Origin: Pseudomonas_T sp032052615
GTDB lineage: Bacteria; Pseudomonadota; Gammaproteobacteria; Pseudomonadales; Pseudomonadaceae
Reading direction: 5' to 3'
DNA: 64,000 nt
Assembly (NCBI GenBank): GCA_032052615.1
Contig: DAMBWF010000003.1
Location: 434,001-498,000, forward strand
How positions within the stretch are numbered: the first letter of the stretch is position 1; each line of letters opens with the position of its first letter. Shown in pieces: positions 61,952 to 64,000 of the stretch. The notes beneath the pieces were generated by a model that was not told the DNA's origin, did not search any database, and worked only from the letters and a program-made list of their open reading frames with translations. The position numbers were made by a program, and so were the translations under genes.

Positions 61952-64000
61952 ATGTATAAAGACCTAAAATTCCCCGTCCTCATCGTGCACCGCGACATCA
62001 AGGCCGACACCGTGGCCGGTGAGCGGGTCCGCGGCATCGCCCGCGAGCTGGAGCTGGACGGTTTCAGCATCCTTCCCACCTCCAGTTCCGCCGAGGGACG
62101 CATCGTCGCCTCGACCCACCATGGCCTGGCCTGCATCCTGGTCGCCGCCGAAGGCGCCGGCGAGAACCAGCGCCTGCTCCACGACGTGGTGGAGCTGATC
62201 CGCGTCGCCCGGGTGCGCGCCCCGCAACTGCCGATCTTCGCCCTGGGCGAACAGGTGACCATCGAGAACGCCCCGGCCGAGGCCATGGCCGACCTCAACC
62301 ATCTGCGTGGCCTGCTCTACCTGTTCGAGGACACCGTGCCGTTCCTCGCTCGCCAGGTGGCCCGCGCCGCGCGCAACTACTTGTCCGGTCTGCTGCCGCC
62401 GTTCTTCAAGGCGCTGGTGGAGCACACCTCCCAGTCCAACTATTCCTGGCACACTCCCGGCCACGGCGGTGGGGTGGCCTACCGCAAGAGTCCGGTGGGG
62501 CAGGCGTTCCACCAGTTCTTCGGCGAGAATACCCTGCGTTCCGACCTGTCCGTGTCGGTGCCGGAACTGGGCTCGCTGCTGGACCATACCGGCCCCCTGG
62601 CGGAAGCCGAGGCCCGGGCGGCACGCAACTTCGGTGCCGACCACACCTTTTTCGTGATCAACGGCACGTCCACCGCCAACAAGATCGTCTGGCACTCCAT
62701 GGTGGCCCGGGACGACCTGGTACTGGTGGACCGGAACTGCCACAAGTCGATCCTCCACGCGATCATCATGACCGGGGCGATCCCGCTGTACCTGACCCCC
62801 GAGCGCAACGAGCTGGGCATCATCGGCCCTATCCCGCTGAGCGAGTTCACCCGCGAGTCTATCCAGGCGAAGATCGACGCCAGTCCCCTGGCTCGCGGTC
62901 GCGAGCCCCGGGTGAAGCTGGCGGTGGTCACCAACTCCACGTACGACGGTCTCTGCTACAACGCCGAGATGGTCAAGTGCACCCTGGGCGATTCCGCCGA
63001 GGTACTGCATTTCGACGAGGCCTGGTACGCCTACGCGGCGTTCCACGAGTTCTATCGCGGCCGCTATGGCATGGGCACCGTGCGCCACGCACGCGCGCCG
63101 CTGGTGTTCACCACCCACTCGACCCACAAGCTGCTGGCGGCCTTCAGCCAGGCGTCGATGATTCACGTGCAGGACGGCGGCGAGCGCCAACTGGACCGCG
63201 ATCGCTTCAACGAAGCGTTCATGATGCACATCTCCACCTCCCCTCAATACGGCATCATCGCCTCGCTGGACGTGGCCTCGGCCATGATGGAGGGCCCGGC
63301 GGGCCGTTCGCTGATCCAGGAAACCTTCGACGAGGCCCTGAGCTTCCGGCGCGCCCTGGCCAACCTCGGGCAGAACCTTCCCCCGCAGGACTGGTGGTTC
63401 ACCATCTGGCAACCGCCTCGGGCCGAGGGCGTCGAGCGCGTGGCGACCGAGGACTGGCTGTTGCAACCCGAAGCCGATTGGCATGGTTTCGGCGAGGTGG
63501 CCGAGGACTATGTGTTGCTCGACCCGATCAAGGTCACCCTGACCACCCCCGGCCTCACCGCCGGCGGTCGCCTCGATGAACGTGGCATTCCCGCCGCGGT
63601 GGTCAGCAAGTTCCTCTGGGAGCGGGGCCTGGTGGTGGAGAAGACCGGGCTGTATTCCTTCCTTGTGCTGTTCTCCATGGGCATCACCAAGGGTAAGTGG
63701 AGCACGCTGCTCACCGAGTTGCTGGAGTTCAAGCGGCACTACGATGACAACATGCCCCTGACCCAGGCGCTGCCGTCGGTGGCCCAGGCGGATGCCGTCC
63801 GCTACCACGGGATGGGCCTGCGGGACCTGTGCGACGAGTTGCACGGCTGCTACCGGGAGAACGCCACCGCGAAGGCGATGAAGCGCATGTACACCGTGCT
63901 GCCGGAACTGGCGATCAAGCCGTCCGAAGCCTACGACCAACTGGTGCGCGGCGAGGTGGAGGCGGTGCCCATCGAGGCCCTGGAGGGCCGCATCGCCGCC
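61952..64000 (+). CDS. ldcA: Lysine (Orn/Lys/Arg family) decarboxylase, 5' part
   Basis: PLP-dependent group III decarboxylase; 683 codons are in the window and the gene continues past its end (family about 750). An N-terminal wing domain (residues 1-130) precedes the PLP core: SWHTPGHGGGVAYRKSP, HFDEAWYAYAAFHEFY and Lys393 in THSTHKLLAAFSQAS, the Schiff-base lysine. Position after dnaQ matches the lysine decarboxylase LdcA of P. aeruginosa (recalled), so cadaverine formation is the likely activity; arginine or ornithine use cannot be excluded by sequence alone. AGGA precedes the ATG. Confidence 0.92.
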   Translation, partial: MYKDLKFPVLIVHRDIKADTVAGERVRGIARELELDGFSILPTSSSAEGRIVASTHHGLACILVAAEGAGENQRLLHDVVELIRVARVRAPQLPIFALGEQVTIENAPAEAMADLNHLRGLLYLFEDTVPFLARQVARAARNYLSGLLPPFFKALVEHTSQSNYSWHTPGHGGGVAYRKSPVGQAFHQFFGENTLRSDLSVSVPELGSLLDHTGPLAEAEARAARNFGADHTFFVINGTSTANKIVWHSMVARDDLVLVDRNCHKSILHAIIMTGAIPLYLTPERNELGIIGPIPLSEFTRESIQAKIDASPLARGREPRVKLAVVTNSTYDGLCYNAEMVKCTLGDSAEVLHFDEAWYAYAAFHEFYRGRYGMGTVRHARAPLVFTTHSTHKLLAAFSQASMIHVQDGGERQLDRDRFNEAFMMHISTSPQYGIIASLDVASAMMEGPAGRSLIQETFDEALSFRRALANLGQNLPPQDWWFTIWQPPRAEGVERVATEDWLLQPEADWHGFGEVAEDYVLLDPIKVTLTTPGLTAGGRLDERGIPAAVVSKFLWERGLVVEKTGLYSFLVLFSMGITKGKWSTLLTELLEFKRHYDDNMPLTQALPSVAQADAVRYHGMGLRDLCDELHGCYRENATAKAMKRMYTVLPELAIKPSEAYDQLVRGEVEAVPIEALEGRIAA

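Overview
The window is a GC-rich, densely coding piece of a bacterial chromosome. Gene content and order point to a Pseudomonas close to the P. aeruginosa lineage: sdhB-sucAB-lpdG-sucCD-braB, htpG, fabBA, tgpA with its MoxR and DUF58 partners, and fabI beside a peptide ABC transporter and mltD-gloB-rnhA-dnaQ-ldcA. Species is not determined. Homology and synteny statements come from recalled family motifs and recalled PAO1 gene order; nothing was searched. No rRNA, tRNA, CRISPR array, prophage or intact insertion sequence was seen.

Layout. 1-8.5 kb: the end of the succinate dehydrogenase operon, the 2-oxoglutarate dehydrogenase complex and succinyl-CoA synthetase, closed by a strong terminator. 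9-18.7 kb: branched-chain amino acid carrier, two small membrane proteins, an envelope lipoprotein with an AlgU-type promoter, a pair of hotdog thioesterases, a membrane protein, htpG with an RpoH-type promoter, a dienelactone hydrolase, a periplasmic amidohydrolase with a TTG start and a DUF3859 protein. 18.7-30.3 kb: fabBA on the minus strand, divergent from gpsA, then sixA, a thioesterase, an AraC regulator, two overlapping alpha/beta hydrolases, a glutathione transferase, DUF4892, AI-2E-type and DUF945 membrane proteins. 30.4-34.3 kb: a KdpE-type regulator without kdpFABCD or kdpD beside it, glutaminase, a patatin-like lipase, a lipoprotein and a flavin reductase-like protein. 34.5-46.5 kb: moxR-DUF58-tgpA, a CHAD protein, a TesB-like thioesterase, a chemoreceptor, an antiporter, an acetyltransferase, uppP and an epoxide hydrolase. 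46.6-54.8 kb: an ABC-F gene broken at a C8 tract, then (minus strand) an Npp/Yej-type peptide importer followed by fabI. 55.1-56.6 kb: a heavily frameshifted HDOD-domain pseudogene. 56.6-64 kb: mltD, gloB, a methyltransferase, rnhA, an Rhs scar, dnaQ and the start of a lysine decarboxylase.

Most of the window is central metabolism and envelope housekeeping: TCA enzymes, fatty acid and phospholipid synthesis (fabA, fabB, fabI, gpsA), peptidoglycan recycling (uppP, mltD) and the TgpA locus. I found no convincing undescribed multi-gene system. The items most worth a second look are decaying or rearranged loci (ABC-F C8 tract, HDOD pseudogene, Rhs scar, orphan KdpE, single-binding-protein Npp operon) and readable promoters (RpoH at htpG, AlgU at the lipoprotein, sigma-70 at mltD, a candidate operator at fabA). 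Recalled PAO1 order suggests the window joins blocks that are separated there.
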